NCBI GenBank assembly: GCA_022316685.1
Contig: JAKJHU010000462.1
Location: 62,001 to 126,000 of the forward strand
Length of the DNA: 64,000 nt
Origin: Progne subis subis
Lineage: Eukaryota; Chordata; Aves; Passeriformes; Hirundinidae
Direction: 5' to 3'
Within the stretch, counting starts at the first letter, position 1. Each line of letters starts with the position of its first letter. The notes beneath the pieces are model-generated. The model saw only the letters and a list, made by a program, of their open reading frames with translations. It made no database searches and had not been told where the DNA came from. This document shows positions 20,715-32,604 of this stretch, one piece after another. Both the position numbers and the translations under genes were made by a program.

Positions 20715-22342
20715 GGCTGTTCCAGGAGATGCTGAAGTGCGGCTGGCACTGCATGAACGGCACCGAGCGGGGGAGGTTCGTGGACAGGAACAGCGACAGC
20801 CGGGAGCAGCTCCTGCCCTCGGGCAGCGATGTGGGGCTGTAGGTGGGGGACACCTCCTGTGGGGAGAAGTTGCCAGGTCCTGGAACAGCGACCCGCGATG
20901 GAGGGAGTACAGACGGGCTGCGGCGGACAGGCACTGCCGGCACAACTACGAGTTGTCCAGCCCGTTCCTCGTGGAGCGCGGAGGTGAGCGTGGGGCAGAG
21001 CGTGTCCCGTGGGGCCCTGCCCTGGCAATGACCCTGGAGCGCCTCAAAACCTGCCTGGGAATCAGCCCAGAGCCCTCACCCCTCCTTGTGTCCATGCCCG
21101 GGGCCTCCTGCCCCTCTCCGAGACACCCGTGGCTCTCCCAGTCCATCCCAGTCCGTCCCAGTCTCTCCCAGTTCTCCCCCGCGTGTCCATCCCGGCCGTG
21201 CGTGGAGCTGACGCCGCTCAGCCAATGAGAGCGCGTGTCTGTGATGACTCATCTGTTGCCAGGCAGACCCGCAGCGCCGAGTGCCCCGCGCTCCATTCGG
21301 CCTCCCAGTGCCGCGCGCTTCATTCCCAGTTCCTCCCAGTCCCTCCCACTTCCTCTCAGCCCAGTCCCAGTCCATTCCCAGTCTCTCTCAATGCCACACC
21401 ACCCCTACCCTTTCTCTCCCAGTTCCTCCCAGCGTTTCCATCTCGCTGCTGCCCTCCAGCTCCCAGCCTGGCCCCGGCCGCCTGCTCTGCTCCGGGATGG
21501 ATTTCTGCCCTGCCCACATCCAGCTGAGCTGCTTCCAGGGCCAGCAGCAGCTCTCGGGGCACGGGGTGGCACCGCCGTGGGCCCCAACGGGGACTGGAGC
21601 CAGCAGCTCCTGGTGCTGCTGGAAACCTCCCCGCGGCGCGGGGTCACCTCCAGCTGCCAGGTGGAGCACGTCAGCCTGGAGCAGCCCCTGAGCCGGCACT
21701 GGGGGGGAACTGGGAGAGGCACTGGCATGTGCTGGGAAGGAGCCCGGTTTCAACTAGGGGAGAGGCTCAGGTGTCTGGAAGACGTGAGGAGGAGCTTGGA
21801 GGATGCTGGGGAGGGTGAGATGGGGTTCTGGGGGTGCTGGTGGGCACTGGAAGAGAGTTTTGGGGTGCTGGGTATAACTGGAAGGGATTGGAGTGAGCCT
21901 GGAGGGGCTGGAAGGAGATTGGGGATTGGAAAGCAGGGATTGGGATGAGCTTGCTTGTGCTGGGAACAGACTGGGAGGAGCCTTGGTGAGTCCTGGAGGG
22001 GCTGGGAAGGGACTGGGAGAGGATTTGGGGTTCCTGGGGAGGTGAGGGGCAACTGGTAGGGAGCTGTGGGATCCTGAGAGGGACAGGAGGGACTTTGGTG
22101 GGTCCTGAGCCCTGCAGACCCCCCGGACATGCCACCGGACGCCTCCTGCAGCAAGATGCTGATGGGGATTGGGGGCTTTGTGTTGGGCTTTGTCTTCCTG
22201 GTGCTGGGGCTCAGCTTCTACCTGTGCAAGAAGGTGAGGGGGGGTCCCGGGGGTCGTGTCCCCCCTCCCCCAGAGCGTGTGTGCTCCCCCAGGGCCCCCC
22301 AGCCCGGTGTCACCCCCTTTTCTCTGCCCACAGAGCTCCTGA
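20715..22342 (+). pseudogene. MHC class II beta-like pseudogene, exons 2-5
   Basis: Exon 2 (20,715-20,983, 269 bp against a usual 270) encodes the beta-1 domain with NGTER and CRHNYE motifs, but has a TAG after SDVGL and a frame change. Exon 3 (about 21,420-21,702) is the beta-2 Ig domain with both cysteines and a frameshift at GVAPPW. Exon 4 (22,118-22,233) encodes the connecting peptide and membrane segment (GGFVLGFVFLVLGLSF) and CKK, with a GTGAGG donor. Exon 5 at 22,334 gives only Ser-Ser-stop. Class II beta chains present peptides to CD4 T cells at the surface; this copy has no leader or promoter in the correct orientation and cannot encode a full chain. Mirrored at 52,177-53,835. Confidence 0.85.
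21221..21264 (-). promoter_or_regulatory. MHC class II X1-X2-Y module inside intron 2, reversed
   Basis: The minus strand reads GCCTGGCAACAGATGAGTCATCA then CTCATTGGCTGAG, an almost canonical X1-X2-Y order and spacing. It lies between exons 2 and 3 of the MHC pseudogene and points the opposite way, so it is not that gene's own promoter. Mirrored at 53,284-53,330. Confidence 0.75.
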
Positions 22343-23355
22343 GCTGGCGGCGGTCGCAGCCCATCCCCGTGGCCTCGGGCCTGGCCGGGACCCCCTGCTC
22401 TGTCCCCAAGATGATTTTGGGGGGATCGTGTGTCCCCCAAGCCCTGCTGTCACTCTGTCCCCACCCAGCTGCTCCCAGTGTTCCCAACAAAGCTTCCCAG
22501 TTCACCCCAGTCCTGTTTACTGGGGACAGTGGAGAGGGACTTGGGGGGACCCTGCGGGGGGACCATGATTGGGGAGGGGACAGAACGGGCCCCAGGATGG
22601 ATCGGGAATGGGGACCCCCGTGTGTCCCCCCTGTGTCACCCCGCTCTGGGGACTCCTTGGGAGGCACCTGAACCCCAACACAGCACCCAGCCAACACCAA
22701 AAGGCGCCTGGGCACCCTGAAGCTGCCAGGGGAATTTGGGGAGGGGGCGCATGGGGGGTGCCCAAGCCAGGCCCAGAGTCCAGCACTGCCCCAGCACCAT
22801 CTTGGGGGTTTGAAAGGAGGAGGAGTGGGACCCTTCCCAAAGCAATTGGGGGTTCTAGGCCCATCTTCTTCCCTGCTCTTCCACCCCTTCCCCTCTGCCC
22901 CCCAATCCACCAGCCCTGTCCATCATGCTTGGTTTTGGAGATTCCAGACCGCTCCTGCTCAGTCTGAGGTCCCATCCCCCTTTCCCTCAATTCAGGCACC
23001 TCCTGACAGCTTTTTCCTGGGAGGAGTCCCTGAGTTTGGGATTTTTGGGGTGCAGTTCTGGAGGGGGACAGCTCTGTTTGGCTTTCCCCTCCCTGCTGTG
23101 GCCTCTCAGCTGCCCCCAATACCCTGGGGCTGCTGGGATTTCCCTCCTGGGGACAAGGACCTTCATTCCCTTCCAGGAGCCCAATGCCCACCTGGGGGTC
23201 CAGCTCAGGGGGTCCTTGAGCAGCTGCCCCACAACCTCTGCCAGGGTCTCCCAGCTCTGGGCTCCCCAAAGCCCTCAGCAAGCCCCAAGTCCCTCCCAGG
23301 AACCCTCAACTCCCTCAAACCCAGCATCCCCCACAGCCCCTGCAAGTTCCCCCCA
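22343..23355 (+). other. MHC class II beta 3' UTR and flank
   Basis: The 3' UTR-like sequence to about 22.55 kb is repeated inverted at 16.33-16.53 kb. The rest is G-rich flank with parts repeated at 8.93-9.26 kb. No further exon was recognised. Confidence 0.5.
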
Positions 23356-23625
23356 TGGCACCAGCCATGGCCATGTCCCCACATGTCACTGGCCATGTCC
23401 CACCATGTCCTCACCCATGGCTGTCTCCCCACCACAAATCCATCCCTGTCATTGTCCCCCACATCTCCAGCTGTGCCCATTTCCCCTCATGTCCCCATGA
23501 ATGGCCACATCCCTGGCCATGTCCATGTGTCCCCATGTCACTCTCCATGTCTATGTCCCACCATGTCTATGTCCCCCCATGTCCTCACCCATGTCCCAGT
23601 TCAATGTCTTTATTTTTACCACAAT
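23356..23625. repeat. CATGTCCCC minisatellite
   Basis: Imperfect repeats of (C)CATGTCCCC / CCATGGC units. On the minus strand AATAAA follows at about 23,612. Mirrored at 50,930-51,180. Confidence 0.75.
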
Positions 23626-23839
23626 GTTGGACATTTAAAGTGATGAAGAGAAATGAAAAACAAATCAACGTCAAACAAAAAGTATTTCTGTGTCTGTGCC
23701 AGCTGGGGATCCATGTGTTTGGCTGGGAGGGAAGAACCTTTTTTGGAGGGGTTTCCACCCCAATGTCCCCAAAATCATGGTTCCTGCACTTGATCTTCAC
23801 TATTTGGCTGAGCAAGACACACTTGGGCAACAGGAAATC

Positions 23840-23960
23840 AAAATTGTGGAATCCCTGAGGTTCGTAAAGACCTCCAAGACCATCCAGTATTCCTTGATGC
23901 TACCAGATGATAGGATTGAACGCAAAAGATTTTCTGGGGTTGAAAGTCAACAAATCCCTT
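23840..23960 (+). repeat. CR1-LINE-like fragment
   Basis: The string GGAATCCCTGAGG...AAAGACCTCCAAGACCATCCAGT resembles the 3' region of bird CR1 retroposons. It is too short to assign a subfamily. Mirrored near 50.6-50.7 kb. Confidence 0.4.
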
Positions 23961-24224
23961 CTGCCCAAGGAATTCCCAATGTCGGTCTCTGTCCCAATGG
24001 ATGTTCCTGCCCCTGCATTGATCCAGGTGCCCACACAGAGCCAGGAAGATGTGGAGCATCCCAGCCAGGTGTCTTCCCAACACGGATCACCAGGACCACG
24101 GATCAGCAGGGCTCTGCCCAACGGGGGTCACTGGGGATCATCCAAGGCTGATCCTCCCACGGGGGATGGAGCTGGAGCAGCGCACGAAGCTCTTCCCGCT
24201 CTCGGGGCACTCGCAGCGCTTCCC
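23961..24224 (-). other. 3' region of ZNF2
   Basis: Contains the inverted ZNF 3'-UTR module (24.08-24.22 kb), then about 120 bp of unassigned sequence. Confidence 0.5.
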
Positions 24225-25049
24225 TTAGTGGTGCCTCCGTTGGTGTCGGGTCAAGTAAGAGACCCTGGAGAAGCTCTTCCCACACTCAGGACACTCGTAG
24301 GGCCTCTCCCCGGTGTGGATGCGCTGGTGCCTGATGAGGTGTGAGTTTTGCTTGAAGCCCTTCCCGCAGTCGGGGCAGCGGAAGGGCCTCTCCTCTGTGT
24401 GAATCCGCTGATGTAGTAGGAGATTGGAGCTGGTCTGAAACCTCTTCCCACACTCAGGACACTCGTAGGGCCTCTCCCCGGTGTGGATGCGCTGGTGCTT
24501 TCTCAGGTCAGAGCTCCGTCCAAAGCCCTTCCCACATTCCAAGCAAGTGTAGAGCCCTTCCCCAGTGTGGATCACCTGGTGCTGGATCAGCCTGGAGCTG
24601 TCTCTGAAGCTCTTCCCACATTCCCCACACTCGTAGGGCTTCTCTCCAGTGTGGATCACCTGGTGTAGCCTCAGGTGAGAGCTACACCTGAAGCTGTTCC
24701 CACATTCCCCACACTCAAAGGGCTTTTCCCCAGTGTGGATCCTCTTGTGCCGGATCAGATTGGAGCTCTGCCTGAAGCTCTTCCCACACTCCCCACACTC
24801 ATAGGGCCGTTCCCCGGTGTGGATCACCTGGTGCTGGATCAGACTGGAGCTCCAGCTGAAACCCTGCCCACATTCCAAGCACTTGTGGGGCTTCTCCCCT
24901 CCAGGAGGCTTCTCCACCAGCTCGGAGCTCTGGCTGGATCTCCGGCCACCCTCCTGGCACAGGGGGGGTCTTTGCTCCTCGCAGCTCCCTGCGCTGGGTT
25001 TGCAGCCCCTCCTCGTGCGGCATCTCCGGGGCTTTGCCTCCTCCTCCAT
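24225..25049 (-). CDS. ZNF2, C2H2 zinc-finger protein with 8 fingers
   Basis: From [10 protein letters not shown] the frame is 274 codons, with the same N-terminal segment as ZNF1 ([16 protein letters not shown]) then eight complete C2H2 fingers with TGEKP-type linkers, ending HQRRHH-stop. An acceptor (CCAAACCAG/GATTTTTC) lies at 25,077/25,076, and the upstream exon ends ATG CAG CAG at 25,362. No effector domain is visible. It likely binds DNA in the nucleus; the target is unknown. It has four fingers fewer than ZNF1 and differs from its unit II counterpart ZNF3 in finger number and helix residues. Confidence 0.9.
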   Translation of the reverse strand: MEEEAKPRRCRTRRGCKPSAGSCEEQRPPLCQEGGRRSSQSSELVEKPPGGEKPHKCLECGQGFSWSSSLIQHQVIHTGERPYECGECGKSFRQSSNLIRHKRIHTGEKPFECGECGNSFRCSSHLRLHQVIHTGEKPYECGECGKSFRDSSRLIQHQVIHTGEGLYTCLECGKGFGRSSDLRKHQRIHTGERPYECPECGKRFQTSSNLLLHQRIHTEERPFRCPDCGKGFKQNSHLIRHQRIHTGERPYECPECGKSFSRVSYLTRHQRRHH

Positions 25050-25361
25050 CCGGCCACTCCTTGGGAATGAAAAATCCTGGTTTGGGGAGAAAACAAGAGG
25101 AGAGTGCCTTAGGCTGGGGGTTCTTCCTTGCACAAGTTCATCTCAGGAACTCATTGGCAATGTAAGAATTGCCACATTGGTCTGTAAGAACCTCCAAAAG
25201 AAGATTCATTCCAAAAGTCCTCCAAACACCAAGACAGCCAAAACCTCTTCTAAAAGATTCAGCCCCTTGCAAAAAACCAAAGCATCAACATTTAGCTTAA
25301 TCAAGCTCAGAAACACCAAGATTCACTCCCATGAAAATCATGGATTCCCCTCCCCGGTCAC

Positions 25362-25880
25362 CTGCTGCATGTGGGGAGGGAAACACTCCTGGGGCTGGGG
25401 GGAGGCTGCAGATACAGGGAGGGCTGGAACCTTGTGGTGCCTCCTCTTCCTGCTCCTCACACTCCTGTGTGCCTACTCTTCCTCACACTCCTCTTCCTCC
25501 CACTATTCCTCCTTCTCCTGCACAATCCCACCTTCTCCTCCCACGTGCATCAACATTTTTTTCTTCAACCCTGCTTCTCCTTCCCTTCTCCTCCTGCCCC
25601 CAGGCCCAGCACCCACTGCCGGCTCCCTCTTCCCCCCAAACCCACAGCATCCCACCGCAGGGGCAGGGATGGAGCTGGGGCAGGTTGGGCTGGGGCAGCG
25701 CTGGGCTCTCGGCCGCTCCCGCCCGCACTCGGTCCCCGCTGCAGCCGCTCCCGCCAGGACAGCGCGGGGGGGCCCGGCCTTGGCGCTCCCCCCTCCCACC
25801 TCCCCAAATTCCCCTCACGGCGGTGCCCCATGCTCTAGGGGGAATGTCCCGCAAACGGGGCACCCCCAGCAAAGGAAGAA
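25362..25880 (-). promoter_or_regulatory. CpG-rich promoter region and upstream exon of ZNF2
   Basis: Inverted copy of 13.57-14.07 kb with the same ATG CAG CAG / GTGACC donor. A purine-rich tract and a GC-rich CpG block lie upstream. Confidence 0.45.
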
Positions 25881-28079
25881 GAGCAAAGTGCCTTTACAAA
25901 CACACGCTGTCAAGCTGCTTGGGGATAGGGCCAGGCACTTGGACATAAGGAAGGCACAGAAGAAGCCATCAGCTCCAGAAAATGTTATGAACTGACCACA
26001 CAGACTGCTGCTCAGCCAAGGGCCTGATAAATTCATCAACTTCTAGAAGAAGAAGAAAGACTGAACACAGTTGTGAATATCATTACCTGGGCAGAAGTGG
26101 GGTGCATATTAAGGGCAGTATGTAGTAGGGGGATTGGGAAGTCTGTACCTCTGAAATACTTCAGCCAATGGGGAAAGGGAGAGAGAGATGTGACTAGGAA
26201 AATTAGGATGAAAAGGAGGCTGCATCCTCCAACAATTGGAGAGGCCCCATGGGAAATGTCCCATGGCCTCTCCCTTTTTTTTTATGATTAAAATTTCTTT
26301 TACAGGACTCCTCTGTCTTCTTTGTGGACACAAACCTCTGGTGATGTGAAGTTCCCCACACAACTTGGGGCTCCTCTGGAATTCCTTCCACCGTCTGGGA
26401 CAGCGGGCAGTGAGTGGAGCTGAAGGTGCCTCACCCAGTTTGGGTGATGGGCTCCCTTGGGTGGCGGCGGCACCGGGGATTGATTGGGTACCCGAGAGTG
26501 TCCAGGAGACAGACGAGTGACAGATCAGGGGCGCTGTGAAGAGTCACCAGGGAGAGAGCACTGAACATCTCATCAGTGAGGACACTGGCATCTTCAGGGA
26601 GCAAACACGGCAGGGAACACATGCAGGGTGGAAAAGGGAAAGCCAGGAGAGCATCCTGGCCAAAGGGATGATGATCCCAAAATATCTCTGAAGGGTCCCT
26701 TGGGAGAATGTTGAGGCAGTTTGCACATTCTCCCAGAGGTAATTGAAGGACATGGACACCCAGAGGGGCAATAAGGGAAGTCAAGAAGGGATTTAGACAA
26801 CCAGGGATGGATGGTGTTGGTGTGCTGGGAAGGGTTAGGGTGAAGGCGAGTGTGCAGGAATACGGTTAAGGCAAGAAGCAGCAGGAGGAATCTCTGTGGC
26901 AGGAAAAAGGATGATGGAAAAGAGGAGGAAGAGAAAACTACTGAGGACTGGGATGTTTTTCAGGAGGGTCTTATCCTCTAAATTTGCCAGCTGAGCCAGA
27001 TCCTTTGTATCCCCGGTTTCCAGGACAGGGAAACAAGGAGGTCAGGATTTCAGGGGGTTTCTCTGTGCTGGGCAGCAGCAGGAGCGGGCGCAGAGGTGCG
27101 GCACCGGGAGCACGGGCTGGGGGCCTGTGGGGAGCTGCGGGGCCGGGCCGGGGCTGTGGGGCAGCCGGGGCTCAGCGCCGGGCGCTGCCTGACCCCACCA
27201 GCCCCGGGCAGGGCCGGCAGTGGCCCCCGGCCCCCAGGAGGCTGCGGGACGCCCCGGCCGCTGCCCGGCCCCGTGGAGCTGCCGGCCCTGCCCGCCGGGG
27301 GAGCCGCCTTTGGACACTGCGGCAGGACAGGCACCGCCTCTGGGATACGGGCTGGGGAGGGCAGGGCGAGCACAAGGACCAGGAGCAGGAAGGAACACCT
27401 GGGAAATGGGGGTGAGTCATGCAAGGATCAAGATCATCTTTGAAGGATTTTGTTTGGGTCACTGCAGAAAGGAATGCCCTTGCAGAGAGCTCAGCAGCTG
27501 TCACAGGATGAGCACCCACAGGCACTCAGGGGGGCTGCAGCAGTGGCACAAGAAGCCCCTGCAGCAGTTGGTCACAAAGGCACAGCAGGTGAACGCAAGA
27601 AGGGGTGAGGAAAAGGCCAAGGTGAAGCCAAAGGCCATGGCAGAGTTTCTACCGCCCCTGAGGGATGAACCCCAGGGCCCAAGGGGACCCCAGCACCCAG
27701 GGGACGGGCTCGGCCACAAGCACCTGGCAGAGGCATTGCCCTCCTCAGCAGGGGAGAGCCGACCCAAATAGCCCCTGGGAAGGAATCAGGGTTCCATCTG
27801 CAGGCCACAAGGACACTGGGAGCACAGACAGCAGCAGCCTCAGGAAGAGCAAGTCCAGCCCTGCATGGACATGGATTGTTAGGGGTGGCAGAGATCCCAT
27901 TCCACCATGGACCTCCCACACTGGAGCCCTTGAGAACACTCAGGGTGGGTCTGGATACCGAGCCAAATTACTCTCAAGCAACCAGGACAAGCGGTGTCTA
28001 AAAGCAATACCCTATTCCAAGGGAGGGAAGGAAGGGCTCACAGCCTGGCATTGAGCCCCTCTTAAAGGCAGGGCTTTTG

Positions 28080-28960
28080 GAGCCTGGCATCTCTCCCTGG
28101 AATGCTCCAATGCTGCCAATCAAGAAACCAGATGCAATCTAGAGAATGCTGCAGGACCTAAGAAGAAGAAATGAGATTATTAAACCGAGGCACCCCACAG
28201 GCTCAGATCCTTACACCATCTGCAACCAGGTTCCCTCCTCACACTGCTACCATTCAGCACTTGATGGAAAAGATGCTTTCTGGGGATGCCCACTTACACA
28301 GGATGCTGAACAGGAGTTGCATTTGACTGGGAACAAGGGTTAGAAGGGAAAATTTACCTCACCCCCAGGGACTGGGTTAAGGCAGGATGTGGATGACTTG
28401 CTCCAGTAAGGAGGACAAGAAGAAGTGGTAGAAGAAGCCTCTGTGAAATGGTTCAATTTTCAGACTAAAAAGCATCTTTAAATATTTAGAAAAATAGTGC
28501 AAAGGTTGGAAAAAATGTTAAATACTTGGGACATATTGTGACTGAAAGTTTGAGGTATATTTACCCAGAGAGGGTCCAGGGAATCTCAGAAGTAACATTA
28601 CCCAGGGATAAAAAGGAGCTGAGAAAACTCTGAGGATTAATAGGAAATTGCAGGACCTGGGCTGAGGATCCTCTGTTCTAGCCAGAACGTTGTATGACTT
28701 TCTAACCCCAGACAGCCTCAATGTTATGGTATGGACATGAGAAAGACAACAAAACTTGAGAAAATTAAAAACCAGAAACGGATTGCTGCCCCAGCCATGG
28801 CTCCTCCAGACTCAGAAAAGGAATTGGAATTGTATGTGAATGTTAAACAGGGCCATGCCAAAGGAATCCTTGTGCTACAATATTTAACCCACTGGCTAGA
28901 GTGGCCCCCTCATTGTCTGCACAATTGTGCAGCCACAGCTCTAAGGGGACCTGAGGCCTG
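28080..28960 (+). pseudogene. ERV-B RT/RNase H fragment (copy b)
   Basis: MLQDLRRRNEIIKPRHP and DAFWGCPLTQDAEQEL mark RT fingers/palm at 28,146-28,340. Downstream, a 28,731-28,961 frame (PDSEKELELYVNVKQGHAKG) corresponds to the connection region. Stops interrupt. Confidence 0.7.
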
Positions 28961-29335
28961 AACACTGACAGCACAAGGAGCTCCTGTTGTTCAAGTCTGG
29001 CATCAAGTTCAAGCTTTGATAACCAGAAGAACCTCTAAATGGATGAGCAGTGCTTGGTAATTACAGCATGAAACCTTGTTTAATTAAAAACAAACAAACA
29101 AAAAGGAAAAAAAAACCCAACAAAATGAGGGGGAGGGGGTGGTGGATGGGAAGGGTAGGAAGATGTGAATCACTTGATGGCTGCTCTGGAAGAGAAGCTT
29201 GGCTCCAGGCAGCCAGGAGAGGAGCTTTAGAAATGTAAATTAACACTGCTGGGGAAAAGTGTGGACAATGCCTCTTCTTGCCTGGGGCAGGAATTGGGCT
29301 GATTCCCTCTGCCCCTCAGCCCAAGCTCTGCCTGC

Positions 29336-29935
29336 TTGCACAGATGGAATTTGCACAGCCAAAGGCAGAGCCCACACTCAGGATATCTGACTCTGCAACA
29401 GAAACTGGGGCAGCTGCAAAGGAAAACAGCAAATGGAGAATGCTGTGAAAACTTCACTAAAAGAACTGGGGGGGAATCATCCCTCTCCCCACTCCAACAT
29501 GTGCTGTCACTGTCTAGGTCACACAGGGAGCATGAGACCACTGGGGTGCTCTTGCTACCACAAGTTCAGAGAAATCAGTTGGGAATCCAAGGATGTGATG
29601 ATTTAATTAGAGAAAAGAGATCAACTGATGCAGCCCTGGCTGGAGGGAGCAACCAAAAATGGGGAAAAGATGAACAGCCACCAGAACAAATCCTACAACA
29701 CCATGGAGCAGCCCCTGGGAACCCTAATGAATTCATATCAGGGGCCAGAGAACCCATTTATCATTTCAATGGCATAATTAGATTACAAGATGTCCTTGAA
29801 ATAATAACCAACCAGACAGATCCAGCTCCTCACCTTCCTGCCGACCAATCCACTGAGAGAAGGAACGCGGCCTTTCACCTTGGGATGGGATCAGATTATG
29901 TTTTAGTGAAAAAGGAGGTGTTTGTTCAAAATTAA
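29336..29935 (+). pseudogene. ERV-B Env remnant (copy b)
   Basis: 199 codons, the same frame length as copy a, with LQDVLEIITNQTD near the end. A continuation to about 30.1 kb is broken. Confidence 0.5.
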
Positions 29936-30429
29936 ATGACTAAAGATGTTGTTTGCAAATAGCTGACAATGCCAAAGTGATGAAAGAGGTAACAAGGGAA
30001 ATAAGAAAGTAGCTCCTGTACTGGTCCAAATGTGGAAAGACAGGAGTGGGACACGTTTTTGTGGTTCCCTGGCGGACCATGGGTTAAACAAATGCCAGAG
30101 CTGTCCTGCCCCAAAACTACACCCCAAAAATCCCATAACTCAGGGATTCCTCCCAGAAAAAATCTGCTAGGAACTGCCTGAATTGAGTGAAAGGGGGGTT
30201 GGGACCCCCAGATTGAGCAGGAGGGGCCTGGAACCCCCAAAACCCAGCACGGGGGAGAGGGCTTGGGGACTGGGGGGACGATTGGGAAGGGGCAGAAGAG
30301 CTGGGGTAAAGAGGGGTCTGGGACCCCCAAAGAATGGGGGAGGGACAGGGAAACCAAAATTGATTTGGGAGGGGTCTGTGGATTGGGGGAACCTGAGAAA
30401 GGGGGGAGAGGGGAGGGAAAGGTGGGTGC

Positions 30430-30902
30430 TATAAGTGTATATTATATTATGGCTTTTCAGAAGATGTGTGCTATACGATTAATAACTTTGTTGTTAGCAT
30501 ATAAGTTTTTATTTCTGCTATTAGTAAAAAATTAGTCATAGTGGTAGTAGTTGATCTAGTATGCTTAAACTGTCTGTTTGGTCGGGATAACATTCAGTGA
30601 ACATGTAAAGAAGATTCTGCCATTGATATTCCAACTATCAGCATCTACCATCTGAAGCAAGTATGGACCAAGGCCCAGCCTGGAGGTGACAATGAAGACA
30701 CAGCCAAGAAACATGAATATGCAACAGACGGATGCAATAGAAAGGGTATGTAAAGAATATTTCTGTAACAGCAGCTTGTGAATTTGAATGCCAATTCACC
30801 CGGCCGGCCGTAATTTGGCTTAACCTGTCTCCTAATTGTCTTATTTTTATTTTATTAAACCTATTACTAAAATTTACCAGGAAAGTGAACCTCGTTTTTC
30901 AC
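30430..30902. repeat. AT-rich LTR-like insert (right)
   Basis: Mirror of 8,470-8,930. An ATTAAA at about 30.85 kb is followed by a CA end, and it lies between MHC-derived blocks. Confidence 0.35.
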
Positions 30903-31029
30903 AGTGGGCTTGGGATGGAAGGAACGTGGTTCCGTGTCCCGCAGCACTCGTTCCCTGCAGCGATTCCCTGCGGCTTGGGGGGAAGGGGGGGACAGATCCG
31001 CACTGGGGGGGTCCCCAAGCCCCCTGCCC

Positions 31030-31315
31030 CTCCCAGCGTTTCCATCTCGCTGCTGCCCTCCAGCTCCCAGCCCGGCCCCGGCCGCCTGCTCTGCTCCGGG
31101 ATGGATTTCTGCCCTGCCCACATCCAGCTGAGCTGCTTCCAGGGCCAGCAGCAGCTCTCGGGGCACGGGGTGGCACCGCCGTGGGCCCCAGCGGGGACTG
31201 GAGCCAGCAGCTCCTGGTGCTGCTGGAAACCTCCCCGCGGCGCGGGGTCACCTCCAGCTGCCAGGTGGAGCACGTCAGCCTGGAGCAGCCCCTGAGCCGG
31301 CACTGGGGCACGGCC
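31030..31315 (+). pseudogene. MHC class II beta exon 3 fragment (right)
   Basis: Same beta-2 Ig domain start and CQVEHVSLEQPL end as the left copy, with the same frameshift at GVAPPW. It lies head-to-head with the leader exon at 31,475-31,659. Confidence 0.8.
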
Positions 31316-31474
31316 CGGCCCCCACAGCGCCGGGAGGGGCTGCGAGCACAGCGAGGCCATTTCGGGCTGCTGGGCTCAACTGGGAGCCCCGCACTGAGAA
31401 CCCCCTTCCCCCTGTCCCACCTCCCCTTATCCCCTCTCCCACCCCTCGCCCACCCGGTCCCGGCCCCGCTCCGC

Positions 31475-31659
31475 TCACCCGAGAGCTCCGCGCCCGCAGC
31501 CGAGGGATGCAGCAGCAGGAGAAGGAGGAGGAGGAGCGGGAGGAAGAGGAGGGCTGGAGGAGCAGCAGGAAGAGGAGGAGGAGCAGCGAGAGGAGGCACC
31601 ACGTGCATCCATCGCCCTCTGGATCTGCAGCCCCTTGGCGCCGCCAGCATCGGCCCCAC
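31475..31659 (-). pseudogene. MHC class II beta exon 1 (leader) fragment (right)
   Basis: Inverted copy of 7697-7882: hydrophobic leucine-rich leader then AGAELS and a GTGAGCG donor on the minus strand. The Glu/Arg-rich plus-strand frame here (31,507 on) is its antisense. Confidence 0.55.
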
Positions 31660-31905
31660 CGCATCCCGCAGGTGAGCGGGAAGGGGGACCTCGCCCCGAG
31701 TGTCTTGGGCCGTCCTGGCAGGGGATTGTTTGAAGGAGGGAGGGATATTTGGAGCTCACCCGAAGTATCTTTAGGGGTTCCTGTTTCTCTCTTTCTGGAT
31801 GGGGCGGGCGGAGCGATGTTTGGATCTTGCAGGACTGCAAAGCTGAGCCGAAATCCCCTTTGGGTGGATACTGGGGGTCCCCGGGAGGTGTTTTTTTGGT
31901 GATGT

Positions 31906-32583
31906 TGAGGTGTTAATTCTGAGGAACTAAAGATTTTAAGAAAGTTAAGATAATAAGTTGCTGAATTAGCTGAGGTAGATAGGTAAGCTTTGTTCGCAGT
32001 TAACGGAAGCCGGAACTTAGATAAGATACCCCGGATCTTGTAACTCATTTCTTGTCAGGTTTATGTTTATGTAGTTGTGCTTGTAATGAAAAACAAAATG
32101 TGGTAAATAGGACATAAGATAGCTGCAGATTTCCTGCTTAAAGGACCCATTAAACACAGGAAACTGTAAGTTCTACCAAAGTTTCATTTGTCATGAATGC
32201 ATTGAAAAGTTCGAAAGGTCAGGACAAGGAAGACTCATCTTACTTCCTCATTTTGGGTGACCCCTCCCCAGAAGAGACCCTCGACTCATTTTAAGAAACA
32301 AAGTACTCGCGCTTAATAGCCTTTTTGCCAATTAGCATACGAAGCGAGGAATGGGAGGTGATGGCGGTATAAATATGCTTTTGTATTTTAGAGATTCAAC
32401 ACTTCTGTAAATAAAAGGCTTTGTAATTACCTGTGAATTTCGCAGTGCGAATTAGGGAAATATCCCGCGTGCTGCCCAGCCGGAATAAACATACACTTTC
32501 TAACTTGAAACTGTTAGAGAGTTTTTGTCTGTCACAATTCGGTATCGATACTAGATCAATACCCAGATTTCTTTAATAACTCA
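31906..32583 (+). repeat. ERV-A 5' LTR (right)
   Basis: Starts TGAGGTGTTAA and ends CA. TATAAATA lies at 32,368-32,375, AATAAA at 32,410 and again at 32,484. Confidence 0.85.
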
Positions 32584-32586
32584 TTT

Positions 32587-32604
32587 TGGCAAGCCAGACA
32601 GGAG
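32587..32604 (+). promoter_or_regulatory. ERV-A primer binding site (right)
   Basis: TGGCAAGCCAGACAGGAG, 16 of 18 matching the tRNA-Arg(ACG)-type site expected from general knowledge; two A substitutions look like decay of the left-copy version. Confidence 0.6.

Larger units (their letters stand above)
25900..30105 (+). mobile_element. ERV-B copy b
   Basis: Inverted partner of copy a: LTR (about 25.90-26.36 kb), leader, gag remnant (27.0-27.93 kb), RT (28.08-28.4 kb), RNase H fragment, Env remnant (29,336-29,935) and the same truncation into MHC-derived DNA at about 30.1 kb. It shares copy a's integrase deletion and its gag/protease variant, unlike c and d. Several frames are broken differently from copy a (for example a stop before MLQDLRRRN). 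Confidence 0.8.

Noticed and set aside
22095..22568. Long plus-strand ORFs through MHC exon 4 and its intron
   Set aside because: They read through splice sites out of phase with the membrane segment.
23356..23625. Pro/His/Met/Ser-rich ORFs
   Set aside because: Translation of the CATGTCCCC minisatellite.
31507..31902. Glu/Arg-rich plus-strand ORF MQQQEKEEEEREEEE
   Set aside because: The complement is a better MHC leader exon with a splice donor; the acidic repeat is the reverse of poly-leucine codons.
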